This document shows, piece by piece, positions 8,288 through 19,694 of a stretch of 64,000 nt of DNA. The position numbers and the translations under genes are program-made. Location of the stretch: positions 79,010 to 143,009 of the forward strand of contig NZ_FUID01000033.1 in the NCBI RefSeq assembly GCF_900163635.1. The letters are read 5' to 3'. The notes under the pieces were generated by a model that was not told the DNA's origin, searched no databases, and worked only from the letters and a program-made list of their open reading frames with translations. Each line of letters opens with the position of its first letter. Positions within the stretch are counted from its first letter, which is position 1. Source of the stretch: Leucobacter sp. 7(1). Lineage in GTDB: Bacteria > Actinomycetota > Actinomycetes > Actinomycetales > Microbacteriaceae.

Positions 8288-9910
8288 CTACTTGAGTTCG
8301 ACCTCATTGAAGTAGCCGGAATGGCTGGTTACTGGAACCGAGCAATCGACGTTCTCGAGCTTTGCCGGAACCGGGGTGAACCCTTTGAGCCCTGCAGCAG
8401 CCTGGCTGCCTTGCGCCAGGGGATACACGTTTTTGAGGATCGGGTCGTTCGATGAATGATAGTTGTACACGGCCTCGGTCACAGGCGTTGCTAGCGTCTC
8501 CCAATTGCCCTCAGCCTTGATGGCAGCACCAAGTAAGTGCACCGCCTCCACTTGGGGGCCGTCCTTCTTCGTTCCCAGTGTCTGGGCGGCAACCACCATA
8601 GCGCGAGCCCCCAGACTGTGACCCACGAGTACGTATGCGTCCGCCGTGGTTCTCCCGAGGAGGTCCGCGATAATGACCCCGGTTTTTTCTGCACGATTCT
8701 TTGCGACGTGCCATGGATTCTTCGCCAGATCCGCGGCGATGAGCGCGGGCCCAAACGGGGCGAGCTTTTGCGGCCCGACGCGCATGGCGCTGCTGGCAAG
8801 CTGGGCGAACACTCCCGCCCCTGCTCCTTTCGCGGTCATGCCACCAATGAGGAGGCCAAGTTTGCGGAGCTCCTTGGAGCCCCAGTGCACTCGGTACACG
8901 GGCGAATCTGGGTATCGGCCCGTCACCATGTCCTTCCACCCGCCCCATCCTCTGTCCTGCTCGGTGAGAAACCCATTGCAGACAACTACAGGGACGCCCG
9001 AACCGCCGCGGAGCATCTCGATGTGGAAGGATTTGTCTTCACCCAAGTACGCGTTGGTGATGGAAGCGCCGAGTGTGCCTCCGACCGCGGCACCGACGGT
9101 GGTCACCACGAGCGTCCCGCCCGCCATTCCTAGTCCACCTGCTGCAACAGAGCCGCCGCCCAGCAGCGCGAGGCCGTAGCTGGTTGCTACTGCGCCGCTG
9201 TACCCGCCGATCAGTGAACCGATGGCGCCGCCGATTGCTGGAGCAGCTGCAAGAGCGGCGGGGGTGGCGAGTGCCACGCCCGCGAGGGAGAGCCCGGCGA
9301 TCTTGGTGACTCGGCTGAGATGAGGCTTGTCGTACTCCAAAAAGTTGCGATAGTCGCTGAGGTCCTCCATCCGCGCTTCCGCCTTCGCGAACCCGGGAAT
9401 GTCGTGGCGATGCTCCGCGCAGTACCGGGGCGTGCTAGCGGCGCTGGGTCCACGAACTGCCATGTGCGTGCAGCTCGGTGCGGCGCAGGGAATCGTCGGT
9501 GAACCGCAGGCATCGCAGAGCCAGGCAGGAATTTGCGCCTTGGGCTGCTGCACCTTCATATGTTCGGTGCGTGCAAAGCACGCGGAGCACCACGCGTCAC
9601 GGGTTGATTCCGTTCCCCGATCGACGAGCGAGGCAAGGCGAGAAGCAAGCTTCCGGTGTGCTTCGGCACGTTTCTCCGCAGCCTTCTGCTCGTCGACCGT
9701 CGAGAGAGTGAGCCGCTGGTGCGAGAGTGTCGCGTAGGCCCATGCGTTGCTGACGAGTGCCGGGTTCTTGCGCAGGGTCTCCTCCCAGTCTGCCTGAGGG
9801 TGTGCTCCGGTCGGATCGCCGGAAAGTGTCACAGTCTTCCCTGATGGGAAAGTGATCGTGCAGTGTAGTTCCTGCTCGATTACGCGAGCAAAGATCTGAG
9901 GGTTCGGCAT
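8288..9910 (-). CDS. DUF726 family alpha/beta-hydrolase with hydrophobic hairpin region
   Basis: 540 aa. The N-terminal half contains a zinc-ribbon-like cluster (CSACFARTEH...CDACG and CAAPSCTH), followed by a Gly/Ala-rich hydrophobic region (two or more membrane-seeking segments). The C-terminal half carries VPVVVCNGFLTEQ (oxyanion strand) and VLVGHSLGARAM, the GxSxG nucleophile elbow; a late SHSGYF may provide the catalytic His. This layout is that of DUF726 (TMCO4-like) hydrolases, whose substrates are unknown in bacteria. Starts at ATG 9910. It converges with the transglutaminase-like gene with only 13 bp between stops. Confidence 0.7.
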   Translation of the reverse strand: MPNPQIFARVIEQELHCTITFPSGKTVTLSGDPTGAHPQADWEETLRKNPALVSNAWAYATLSHQRLTLSTVDEQKAAEKRAEAHRKLASRLASLVDRGTESTRDAWCSACFARTEHMKVQQPKAQIPAWLCDACGSPTIPCAAPSCTHMAVRGPSAASTPRYCAEHRHDIPGFAKAEARMEDLSDYRNFLEYDKPHLSRVTKIAGLSLAGVALATPAALAAAPAIGGAIGSLIGGYSGAVATSYGLALLGGGSVAAGGLGMAGGTLVVTTVGAAVGGTLGASITNAYLGEDKSFHIEMLRGGSGVPVVVCNGFLTEQDRGWGGWKDMVTGRYPDSPVYRVHWGSKELRKLGLLIGGMTAKGAGAGVFAQLASSAMRVGPQKLAPFGPALIAADLAKNPWHVAKNRAEKTGVIIADLLGRTTADAYVLVGHSLGARAMVVAAQTLGTKKDGPQVEAVHLLGAAIKAEGNWETLATPVTEAVYNYHSSNDPILKNVYPLAQGSQAAAGLKGFTPVPAKLENVDCSVPVTSHSGYFNEVELK

Positions 9911-9961
9911 ATGTAGAATCTTGCCAGCAAACAGGCCTAGGACACTAAATGAATGGCGGAT

Positions 9962-10129
9962 TCATTTGTGCTCCACATCCTTGCCGAAGCGCGACTGCGC
10001 GTCCACTACTGCGACGAGCCGAGCGACGTAGTCGCGAAGATATTCCACCGTCGACTCTCGCACGATGGTGTCCTCGCCGGCGAAGAGCTCGGGTGAAGTC
10101 GCGAGAGGAACACCTCGGGTTGCCCCACT
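9962..10129 (-). pseudogene. 3' fragment of an FMN reductase gene (duplicate)
   Basis: This stretch encodes TSPELFAGEDTIVREST...YLRDYVARLVAVVDAQSR, nearly the same as the last ~45 residues of the intact FMN reductase at 12099-12671. The upstream part of that gene is absent, and a 2-nt GC insertion relative to the intact copy breaks the frame just before TSPELFAG. It therefore has no start and is not functional; it is one of a pair of direct repeats around the AbiE module. Confidence 0.85.
9993..10129. repeat. Direct repeat copy 1 (left) around the AbiE module
   Basis: 137 bp matching 12109-12243 in the same orientation, with about 14 mismatches and one 2-nt indel by eye (roughly 90% identity). 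It corresponds to the 3' end of the FMN reductase gene. Confidence 0.9.
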
Positions 10130-10539
10130 CCCAGAGCGTCGTGCAAGCAATTGTGCGCCATCCGGCGATGACCCCGGAAATGCTCACGGCGCTTGGGGAA
10201 GCTGAATCGGACGAGGAACCCCTCACCACGGTACTTGCGTACCCACGGTGCCCGGAGAAGATGCTGCGATCGTGTGCGCAGGGCGCGCAGCCGATGCCAG
10301 TGAGTGCGGCTGCGCGCGTTGGAACGGTGTGGGTGGTTGCGCCGATCGTAGAGCACCCGCACGCGCCAAGTGATGTGTTGGAACAGCTTGCGTCCAAGGC
10401 TGACTCCGGGCTTTGCCGGCTGCTACTTTGCAACAGGAGCCTTCCTGAGACGGCATTTCTGGAGCTGATGAGCCGTACATCAGCCACCCGGGCCCGGTCG
10501 GAGAAGTTGCCTGATCGCGGGGCTGGCAGCGATCAATAG
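10114..10539 (+). pseudogene. Fragment of a leucine-rich-repeat-variant-like protein
   Basis: An open frame begins inside the right end of the FMN reductase fragment and encodes about 140 residues with repeated HPAMTPEMLTALGE, YPRCPEKMLRS, HPHAPSDVLEQLAS and RSLPETAFLEL units, the ~24-residue pattern of leucine-rich-repeat-variant proteins. There is no credible start: the only upstream ATG lies antisense to the reductase fragment. Most likely a 5'-truncated relic. A new fusion protein translated from ATG 9949 (196 aa) cannot be excluded but codon content before 10114 is just the reverse of the reductase fragment. Confidence 0.4.
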
Positions 10540-10552
10540 CGCCACCGTGGTG

Positions 10553-11454
10553 TTACTCGGTGAGCGCTGTGATCTGTTCGGTGAGCCAGTCGCGCGCATC
10601 GTTGACGTGCGGGAGTACCCTGGTACGCCCATCGACTTCGGTTTCCTCACGCGCATCCGCGTAGGCCAGAGCCCACCCATCTACGGAGCGGAGCGGAATC
10701 GGCGGCCAAGATTGTTGATTTCGCCAAGCAAATGTTCTCACGCAGAGCTCGCGGAGCCTACTCAGGTCCGGACCAATTGACCACAACAATTGCAGATCGA
10801 CGAGGTCATGCGCTCGCACGTAGCCGGGATCGGTGACCGCATGTATCTTCTGAGCGATCTGATACTCGAGACCGACGAGTGTGACGAGCTGAACGTCACC
10901 GAATCCAAAGGAGGCCCCAAACTCGATGAGTTCCTGATCGAGTGGACGCTGGCCGGGGGAGTCGGTTTCGAGCTCTGGATCATATACCTCAACATCTAGT
11001 GCTCCCCAAGCTGTACCCAGAAAGGAGATTGACACTCGGTACGGGTGCATCACATACTCAGGGCGTGTCAGGCCAGGGTCATGGGTTTCCCCGGTGCGTA
11101 TGGTGGCGGTGAAGGCGACCCGATGGGGTGCATTTGGGTCCCGCTTGAGCGCGCCCGGTGAAGGTGGAACCGTTCCCCACCCGGCCGCGAGCCGATCGGC
11201 AAACTCATGCTGGAAGGCTTTTCCCCTGGCATAGGTAGAGACATCAAGGTCGGAGGTTGCGCGCGTGCCGCGTTCCCCAAGCGTAGCTTCACCCCCATGC
11301 CTCCTTTGATCGCCACGGTGTCAGGGAGCATCTGGGAAACTATGAGAGTGCACAACATGAGACGAGCACGGGCGACTGGAACCCCGAGTCGCAACGCCAC
11401 GTGAGTCAATCGCTCGTTCAACTGCGCGACGTTGCGCGGCACCGGGACGGTCAT
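10553..11454 (-). pseudogene. AbiEii-type nucleotidyltransferase toxin, frameshifted
   Basis: ATG 11454 overlaps the antitoxin stop (ATGA). The first ~64 residues read to IKGGMGVKLRLGNAARA, the conserved nucleotidyltransferase opening, then the frame derails. In the neighbouring frame translation continues TSDLDVSTYARGKAF, i.e. the DxD metal site, without any stop to 10553 and includes the late HDLVDLQLL helix of AbiEii/type IV toxins. The break lies at about 11262-11270 in a CGCGCG run, consistent with a 2-nt GC gain or a 1-nt loss. Full-length product would be about 299 aa. Toxin is probably inactive unless slippage or a sequencing error explains the break. Confidence 0.8.
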
Positions 11455-11984
11455 GCAGATTCCTTCACGCTCTCCATGTCGTCCGATGCAGCCAGTAGAC
11501 CATTCCGACGTGCCTGCTCGACAACCCTCGACCAACGATCAGGTGGCATCCTGTGTTTCATGTCGAGAAGTGCGCGCCTGACGGTAGTGGCAGAGATGCC
11601 ATCAATCGTGGTGAGGTCGTCGTCAACAGTCCCCGGTCGATACTGAAGATCCATCCACGCTGGGAGCGTTCGCCGAACCCGGCGTCGCGTGCCCACCCGA
11701 ATCTTTCTCGGATTGAACTGCCCGAGATCAAGCAGGTGGAGTACTGATTCGCGCTCAAGAAACGCACCCTCACCGGCCAGCGCGACGGCAACGGCGGGCT
11801 GGGTGGATGCCTCGACGGGTACATCTCGGTGCGTGTAGACGCCATTGCCGTACGAACGCAGTGCGCCCCGCGAGGCAAGTTTCCTCAGTTCAACGGCCGG
11901 TACTCCTGCGTCCTCGGCAGAGGCCAGGGTCACCACACCGTGGTGTTGTGAGGCAACCTCCCACAGATCTCGTCGGTATCCCAT
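11451..11984 (-). CDS. Type IV antitoxin / AbiEi-family regulator
   Basis: 177 aa from ATG 11984, chosen because an ideal AAGGAGGTG ribosome site sits 8 nt upstream; an earlier ATG at 12035 lacks one and would overlap the operator. The N-terminal winged-helix domain (VASQHHGVVTLASAEDAGV...LRKLASRGALRSYGNGVY) is the AbiEi antitoxin domain; the remainder is the AbiEi C-terminal domain. The family binds inverted repeats in its own promoter and neutralises the partner nucleotidyltransferase. The stop overlaps the toxin start by 4 nt. Confidence 0.85.
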   Translation of the reverse strand: MGYRRDLWEVASQHHGVVTLASAEDAGVPAVELRKLASRGALRSYGNGVYTHRDVPVEASTQPAVAVALAGEGAFLERESVLHLLDLGQFNPRKIRVGTRRRVRRTLPAWMDLQYRPGTVDDDLTTIDGISATTVRRALLDMKHRMPPDRWSRVVEQARRNGLLAASDDMESVKESA

Positions 11985-12007
11985 CGGGTACACCTCCTTG
12001 CCAAGAT

Positions 12008-12025
12008 CGTACCAATATCGGTACG
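12008..12025. promoter_or_regulatory. Inverted repeat, likely AbiEi autoregulatory operator
   Basis: CGTACC-N6-GGTACG lies 24 nt upstream of the antitoxin start and upstream of its ribosome site. AbiEi antitoxins are known to repress their own operon by binding inverted repeats, so this is the natural candidate. Confidence 0.55.
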
Positions 12026-12098
12026 TTTCTGACAATGCGCCGCACGCGGTGACTGCCGGATCCGATGCGGCACCGGATCCGGCAGCCAGGCCGGCAGC

Positions 12099-12671
12099 TC
12101 AGTCCCGGGACTGCGCGTCCATCACGGCGACGAGCCGGGTGACGTAGTCGCGGAGGTACTCCACCGTTGACTCTCGCACGATGGTCTCCCCGCCGGCGAA
12201 GAGCTCGGGGGAGGTCGAGAGGAACACTTCGGGTTGCCCCACTGTCGGCATGTCGAAGTAGGACAGTGCGAGGCGAAGGTTCTTCTGGGAAGAGTAGCCG
12301 CCCATGCGGCCCACCGAGTGGCTGATGATCCCGACAGGGAGGCCTGTCCACGACACGTCGCTATTCGGTTTTGACCCGATATCAACGGCGTTCTTCACGC
12401 ATGCCGGAATCGTGCGGTTATTCTCGGGCGTCACGAAGAGCACCCCGTCGGAGGCCTTGATGGTGTCGCGGAACGCGGTGTAGCTCGCGGGGGTTGCGAC
12501 CTCGGGCACGGCCGGATCGTCGTAGTCGAAGTTGTAGAGCGGGAGGTCCCGGATCTCGACGATTCGCGCCTCCACTCCGTCGGGGAACAGGGGAATGATG
12601 TTGTTCGCGATCTTGCGGGCAAAGGAGCCGCCGCGGAGGCTGCCCACAATTACGCTGACGTGCTGCGTCAT
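12099..12671 (-). CDS. NADPH-dependent FMN reductase (flavodoxin-like)
   Basis: 190 aa, standard length for the NADPH:FMN reductase family, which uses NAD(P)H to reduce bound FMN or small acceptors (quinones, azo compounds, chromate). The N-terminal phosphate loop VGSLRGGSFARKIANN and the central TPENNRTIPACVKNAVD motif (family PEYNxSxPxxLKNAID) are clear. It begins only 28 nt after the nrdF stop on the same strand, so it is probably cotranscribed with nrdIEF. It may serve flavin reduction for NrdI, but that is inference. Its 3' end is duplicated at 9993-10129. Confidence 0.85.
   Translation of the reverse strand: MTQHVSVIVGSLRGGSFARKIANNIIPLFPDGVEARIVEIRDLPLYNFDYDDPAVPEVATPASYTAFRDTIKASDGVLFVTPENNRTIPACVKNAVDIGSKPNSDVSWTGLPVGIISHSVGRMGGYSSQKNLRLALSYFDMPTVGQPEVFLSTSPELFAGGETIVRESTVEYLRDYVTRLVAVMDAQSRD
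12109..12243. repeat. Direct repeat copy 2 (right), inside the intact FMN reductase gene
   Basis: 135 bp covering the 3' end of the intact reductase gene; partner of 9993-10129. The AbiE pair and the repeat-protein relic lie between the copies. Confidence 0.9.
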
Positions 12672-12699
12672 GGTTGCTGCTTTCTGTCGTGGTGTCCGG

Positions 12700-15951
<3,252 letters not shown>

Positions 15952-15955
<4 letters not shown>

Positions 15956-16479
15956 GCGGAGGTCCTTTCGGGGTGGGTGGCAGGAGGAACGGGGTCGGTG
16001 GTGAGCTGGCGCTCCCAAAACTCTCCGAGCCCCTCACGGACGCGTGCGATGTCGCGTTCTGTGCCGAGGAGTTCGAAGCGATAGAGCTCGGGGACCTGGC
16101 ACTTCGCGGAGATGACGGGTCCGGCGAGGCAGTAGTGTTCGCCGAAGTTGGTGTTGCCCGCTGTAATGACGCCGCGGAGCAGCCTCCGATTGGCGGGGTC
16201 GTTGAGAAACGTGATGACCTGTTTAGGAACGGCACCGGCGCGCTCGCCGCCGCCGTACGTGGGCAGCACCAGCACAAACGGCTGGGCGACACGGAGCTGG
16301 CCTTCAACCCGGGGTCGGAGCGGGATCCGGGCAGCAGGGCGTCCAACGCGCTCGACAAATCGGCGGGTGTTCTCTGAAACGCTTGAGAAGTAGACGAGAT
16401 TGGGCGATTCCGTCTCGAAGAGAATCCGCACTGCGGGGGGACTTTCCCCTGTTCGGGCGGCGAGAGTGGGGCGTGACAC
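15952..16479 (-). CDS. nrdI: Flavodoxin-like RNR activating protein NrdI
   Basis: 175 aa, about 30 longer than typical NrdI because of an N-terminal extension before [16 protein letters not shown], the FMN phosphate loop. Other family segments: [27 protein letters not shown] and [18 protein letters not shown] 16479 is chosen since AAAGGA lies 7 nt upstream; the nearby ATG 16486 is in another frame. NrdI reduces oxygen at its flavin to the oxidant that activates NrdF: for Mn class Ib it assembles the metal-tyrosyl cofactor, for class Ie it supports tyrosine hydroxylation. First gene of nrdI-nrdE-nrdF. Confidence 0.93.
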
Positions 16480-16511
16480 GGCTCATTCCTTTCTGCCAGG
16501 CGGCGACCCTG

Positions 16512-16558
16512 GCACTATATGTTGTGCCAGAATCCTAATTTCCATCTATATCTAGTGT
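16512..16558. promoter_or_regulatory. Pair of NrdR boxes upstream of nrdIEF
   Basis: Two 16-bp boxes, GCACTATATGTTGTGC (16512-16527) and CATCTATATCTAGTGT (16543-16558), match the NrdR consensus acaCtATATctaGTGt. Their starts are 31 bp apart, i.e. three helical turns, the usual arrangement. The proximal box contains a TATAGT -10-like element on the nrd strand. NrdR represses RNR genes when dATP is high. The divergent pckG promoter shares this 241-bp region. Confidence 0.9.
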
Positions 16559-16720
16559 TAGCACGAGAGTGGTCAAGATTTCTACGACACGCCTAAGTTT
16601 GAAAGTTCGTGTATTCGAACATTAGGGTGATGGGTGTCATTCACGTGTGAGTGTGGGCAGGATGTTCACACGATGATCGGGCCGGATGATCCGGACGACC
16701 ACAGATGAGAGGTGCTGCCC

Positions 16721-18553
16721 ATGACCGATCCGAGTCAGCTCACGATCCCCGCCGAGATTCGCAATGCATACGTCCGAGACTTCGTTTCCGAATGGGCCGC
16801 GATCACGCAGCCCGAGCGCATCGAGCTCGTCGACGCCGCGGACGACGACCGCCTGCTCGCAGAGGCGCTCGCGGCAGGGGAGCTTTTGCCCGCGGGCGTT
16901 GGTCGCTACTACTCCCGCTCCCACACCAAGGACACTGCCCGCTCCGAGGAGCGCACAGTTGTCGCCACCGCGGATCCCGCAGACCGGGGTGTGTACAACA
17001 ACTGGCAGCCCTCTCGTGAGGTGAAATCAGCTCAGGTGAAACGCATGCGCGGTGCCTCCCGGGGCAAAACGATGTACGTGATTCCCTACCTCATGGCACC
17101 GGTCGGGACACCACTCGCGGCATACGCAGTCGGGGTTGAACTCACCGACGACCGCAACGTCGTGCTCCAAATGATTCGCATGGCACGAGTGGGGCAGCAC
17201 CACCTCGATACCCTCGCCGATCCGGCGTTCTTTGTGCGCGGCGTCCATGTCACCGGTGACCTGATGGCCCTCGGCCAGGGCACCGACGCCGACAAGCGAC
17301 TCTTCGCGACAATCGCCGACGAGCGCACGATCCTCCACTATGGATCCGCCTACGGCGGGAACGCGCTGCTCGGCAAGATCGCCCACGCACTCCGCCTCGC
17401 CTCGTATGACGGTCGCGTCTCGGGACAGTTCCTCGCCGAGCAGTTCTTGCTTCTGGGGATCGTGGACCTCGACACTGGCGTGCGGCGGCACGTGTGCGGC
17501 GGCTTCCCCAGTGCGTCCGGGAAAACGAACCTCGCGATGACACTCCCACCGGACGCGCTCCAGGGCCGGTACCGGGTCGAACTCTACGGCGATGACATCG
17601 CGTGGATGTGGGTCGACGAAGACGGGAAGCTGCGTGCGATCAACCCAGAGAACGGGATATTCGGGGTCGCGAAAGATACGAACGAGGACACCAACCCGAC
17701 GGCGATGGCGGCGATCGCCCCGGGGTCCGGCACCATCTTCACGAACGTCGCCTACAACGCGCGTACCCAGGACGTGTGGTGGGAGGGTCTCACTCCGGAA
17801 CCGCCCGCCGAGCTCGATGGCTGGTTGGACTGGACCGGGCAGCCTGTAGCGGATCGCGCCCCGGGCGAGCGTGACGCTCCGTGGGCCCACCCCAACAGTC
17901 GCTTCACGGTCGCGCTCGACCGGATCCCAAACATCGCGCCCGACGTCAACGACCCGGACGGCGTGGTGATCGACGCGGTGATCTTCGGCGGTCGCACCCG
18001 GGACCGCGAACCGCTGATCCGCGCGATCGACAACCTCGCCGAGGGGGTGTATGACGGGCTGACGCTCGGTGCCGAAGCCACGTTCGCCGCGGAAGGGGTC
18101 GACGGGCAGCTGCGCTACGACCCTATGTCGATGCGGCCCTTCCTGTCCTACGGGGAGGGCGACTATGCCCAGCACTGGCTCGATGTTCTGAGCCGGGTGA
18201 CCGAGCAGCCCGCCTTCGCGCACGTCAACTGGTTCCAGCGCGATCCGGAGGACGGCAGCTACCTGTGGCCCGGGTACCGGGAAAACCTGCGCGCACTGCT
18301 GTGGCTGCTGCGGCACCGGCGCGGGGAAGTCGTAGGCAATGCCACCGCCGTCGGTACGATCCCGCAGGCCTCGGAGCTTGAGCTGGAGGATCTCGACCTG
18401 GCACCGAGTGTGCTGGACCGCATCCTCACGATCAACCGCGCGCGGTGGCAGCAGGAAATGACGTTCCGAGAGGAGCACCTGCGACAGTTCGAGCGGCTCC
18501 CCGAGGAGATTTGGGACGCGCACCGCCGAGTCGTGGCGGCCCTCGACGAGTAA
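16721..18553 (+). CDS. pckG: Phosphoenolpyruvate carboxykinase (GTP)
   Basis: 610 aa, normal for the GTP-dependent family; converts oxaloacetate and GTP to PEP, CO2 and GDP at the TCA/gluconeogenesis node. ATG 16721 is chosen over GTG 16712 because GAGAGG sits 8 nt before it. Motifs: RMARVGQHH/MGRT-type substrate loop region, YGSAYGGNALLGKKIAH-like segment, P-loop GFPSASGKTNLAM, and DDIAWMW kinase-2/metal site with a late FGGRTRD guanine loop. Odd: the P-loop position normally occupied by the hyper-reactive Cys (PSACGKT) is Ser266 (codon TCC 17516-17518). Divergent from nrdI. Confidence 0.95.
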   Translation: MTDPSQLTIPAEIRNAYVRDFVSEWAAITQPERIELVDAADDDRLLAEALAAGELLPAGVGRYYSRSHTKDTARSEERTVVATADPADRGVYNNWQPSREVKSAQVKRMRGASRGKTMYVIPYLMAPVGTPLAAYAVGVELTDDRNVVLQMIRMARVGQHHLDTLADPAFFVRGVHVTGDLMALGQGTDADKRLFATIADERTILHYGSAYGGNALLGKIAHALRLASYDGRVSGQFLAEQFLLLGIVDLDTGVRRHVCGGFPSASGKTNLAMTLPPDALQGRYRVELYGDDIAWMWVDEDGKLRAINPENGIFGVAKDTNEDTNPTAMAAIAPGSGTIFTNVAYNARTQDVWWEGLTPEPPAELDGWLDWTGQPVADRAPGERDAPWAHPNSRFTVALDRIPNIAPDVNDPDGVVIDAVIFGGRTRDREPLIRAIDNLAEGVYDGLTLGAEATFAAEGVDGQLRYDPMSMRPFLSYGEGDYAQHWLDVLSRVTEQPAFAHVNWFQRDPEDGSYLWPGYRENLRALLWLLRHRRGEVVGNATAVGTIPQASELELEDLDLAPSVLDRILTINRARWQQEMTFREEHLRQFERLPEEIWDAHRRVVAALDE

Positions 18554-18730
18554 CAATGGAAGTTCCCTCACCGAGGAACAGCCCGACGCCAGTGACGAGC
18601 GAGCTGGGCGTGAAGGCACGTCCCGTGCGGAAGTAAGGCGCGAAGCGCGTCGTGATTCCATCGCGAGACTGTCATAAGTTCTCCAGGGAATCTCCTCGTC
18701 AAGAGGCGTCCGAGCTGGGAGACTTGACGC

Positions 18731-19036
18731 ATGGAACCCGCCGTACCTTTCGACATGGACGCGATTCGACGTGCCTGTGCACGGTATGGCGTCGAACGGT
18801 TGCGAGTATTCGGGTCGGTGCTCACGGACCGTTTTGACCAGCAGCTCAGCGACGTCGACTTCCTGGTCACCTTTCAACCTGGCCGCGCGAACCGATTTCA
18901 CGACTACTTCGATTTCAAGTTTGAGCTTGAGCGGATCCTTGAGCGAGAAGTTGATCTCGTTGTGGAGAGCGCGATGAAAAATCCCTACTTCAAGGCTTCG
19001 GTCCTCGACACGGCGCAGGATCTCTATGCGGCCTGA
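18731..19036 (+). CDS. mntA: MntA-type minimal nucleotidyltransferase antitoxin
   Basis: 101 aa. Minimal nucleotidyltransferase fold with G28-S29 followed by D41-x-D43 (GSX11DXD) and a later EVDLVV acidic strand. In type VII toxin-antitoxin systems MntA AMPylates the HepT toxin to silence it. A preceding 177-bp gap after pckG contains no recognised gene. The 3' end overlaps hepT by 11 nt, the usual coupling for this pair. Confidence 0.88.
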   Translation: MEPAVPFDMDAIRRACARYGVERLRVFGSVLTDRFDQQLSDVDFLVTFQPGRANRFHDYFDFKFELERILEREVDLVVESAMKNPYFKASVLDTAQDLYAA

Positions 19037-19367
19037 AGCGCGTACCTATCTCTGGGAGGCCGCCGAGGCGGCGAAGCTCGCCTACGCCTTCGCCCGCGAA
19101 CGGAGCTTAACGGAGTTTAGCTCCGATATTCTGGTCCGTTCGGCCGTCGAGCGGCAGCTCGGGATCCTGGGCGAGGCGTTGAATCGCCTCCGAAGAATTG
19201 ATCCGGGTGTGGCCGACCGGGTTCCGAACCTGGCTCGGATCGTGGGGATGCGGAATCTCCTCGCCCATGAATACGGGGACATCGACACTGAGATTGTGTG
19301 GCGTGCTGCCACGACCGACATGACCGCACTCATCTCGGTACTCGGTGCGATGTTGGGCGAACCTTGA
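19026..19367 (+). CDS. hepT: HepT-like HEPN ribonuclease toxin
   Basis: 113 aa all-helical HEPN protein. The RX4HXY RNase motif is intact: R76-NLLA-H81-E-Y83. The helix VRSAVERQLGILGEALNRL is the usual HepT dimer helix. Family knowledge: toxin is a tRNA or mRNA endoribonuclease, neutralised by tyrosine AMPylation within HXY by MntA. Both partners look intact, so the module may be active. Confidence 0.88.
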   Translation: MRPEARTYLWEAAEAAKLAYAFARERSLTEFSSDILVRSAVERQLGILGEALNRLRRIDPGVADRVPNLARIVGMRNLLAHEYGDIDTEIVWRAATTDMTALISVLGAMLGEP

Positions 19368-19398
19368 GGCATCCCCGTACTGAGAAAGCAGTGCGCAG

Positions 19399-19692
19399 TT
19401 AGCGCAGCTGAGCGGCGAGGCCCGCGGCGTCCTGCTGGATCCACTACTCCGCGATCAGGCCGTCCAGGACGCGATTCACGGCGCTGCCGACAGTCTCGAT
19501 GGGTCGGCCCGTCGAAGCGTGCCCGTCGATCTCGCCCACGTAGTGCCCGCGCTGCGTCCAGCGGGCATACACCTTGTCGCCGTCGACGAGCAGCTCGTCC
19601 ACGGTGAACTCGAAATTGCCGAACATCTCGCCAATCTTTTCGATGTGTTCCGTGTGGTTCGCGTGGCTCCGCTCTAGGGTCGGTGGTTGCAT
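19399..19692 (-). pseudogene. SnoaL-like/ester cyclase remnant with nonsense codon
   Basis: An 82-codon open piece (ATG 19692) reads GEMFGNFEFTVDELLVDGDKVYARWTQRG, the second half of a SnoaL/NTF2-like polyketide cyclase domain. A TAG at 19444-19446 interrupts it just before WIQQDAAGLAAQLR, the usual C-terminal of the family, which ends properly at TAA 19399. The N-terminal ~50 residues of the family are also absent, cut at the end of the neighbouring regulator gene. Truncated at one end and stopped at the other: a pseudogene. Confidence 0.85.
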
Positions 19693-19694
19693 TG

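Noticed and set aside
17027..18901. 624-codon open frame on the minus strand opposite pckG
   Set aside because: It mirrors the codons of a certain PEP carboxykinase gene; high third-position GC keeps the reverse frame open. Composition (rich in Arg, Val, His) has no domain.
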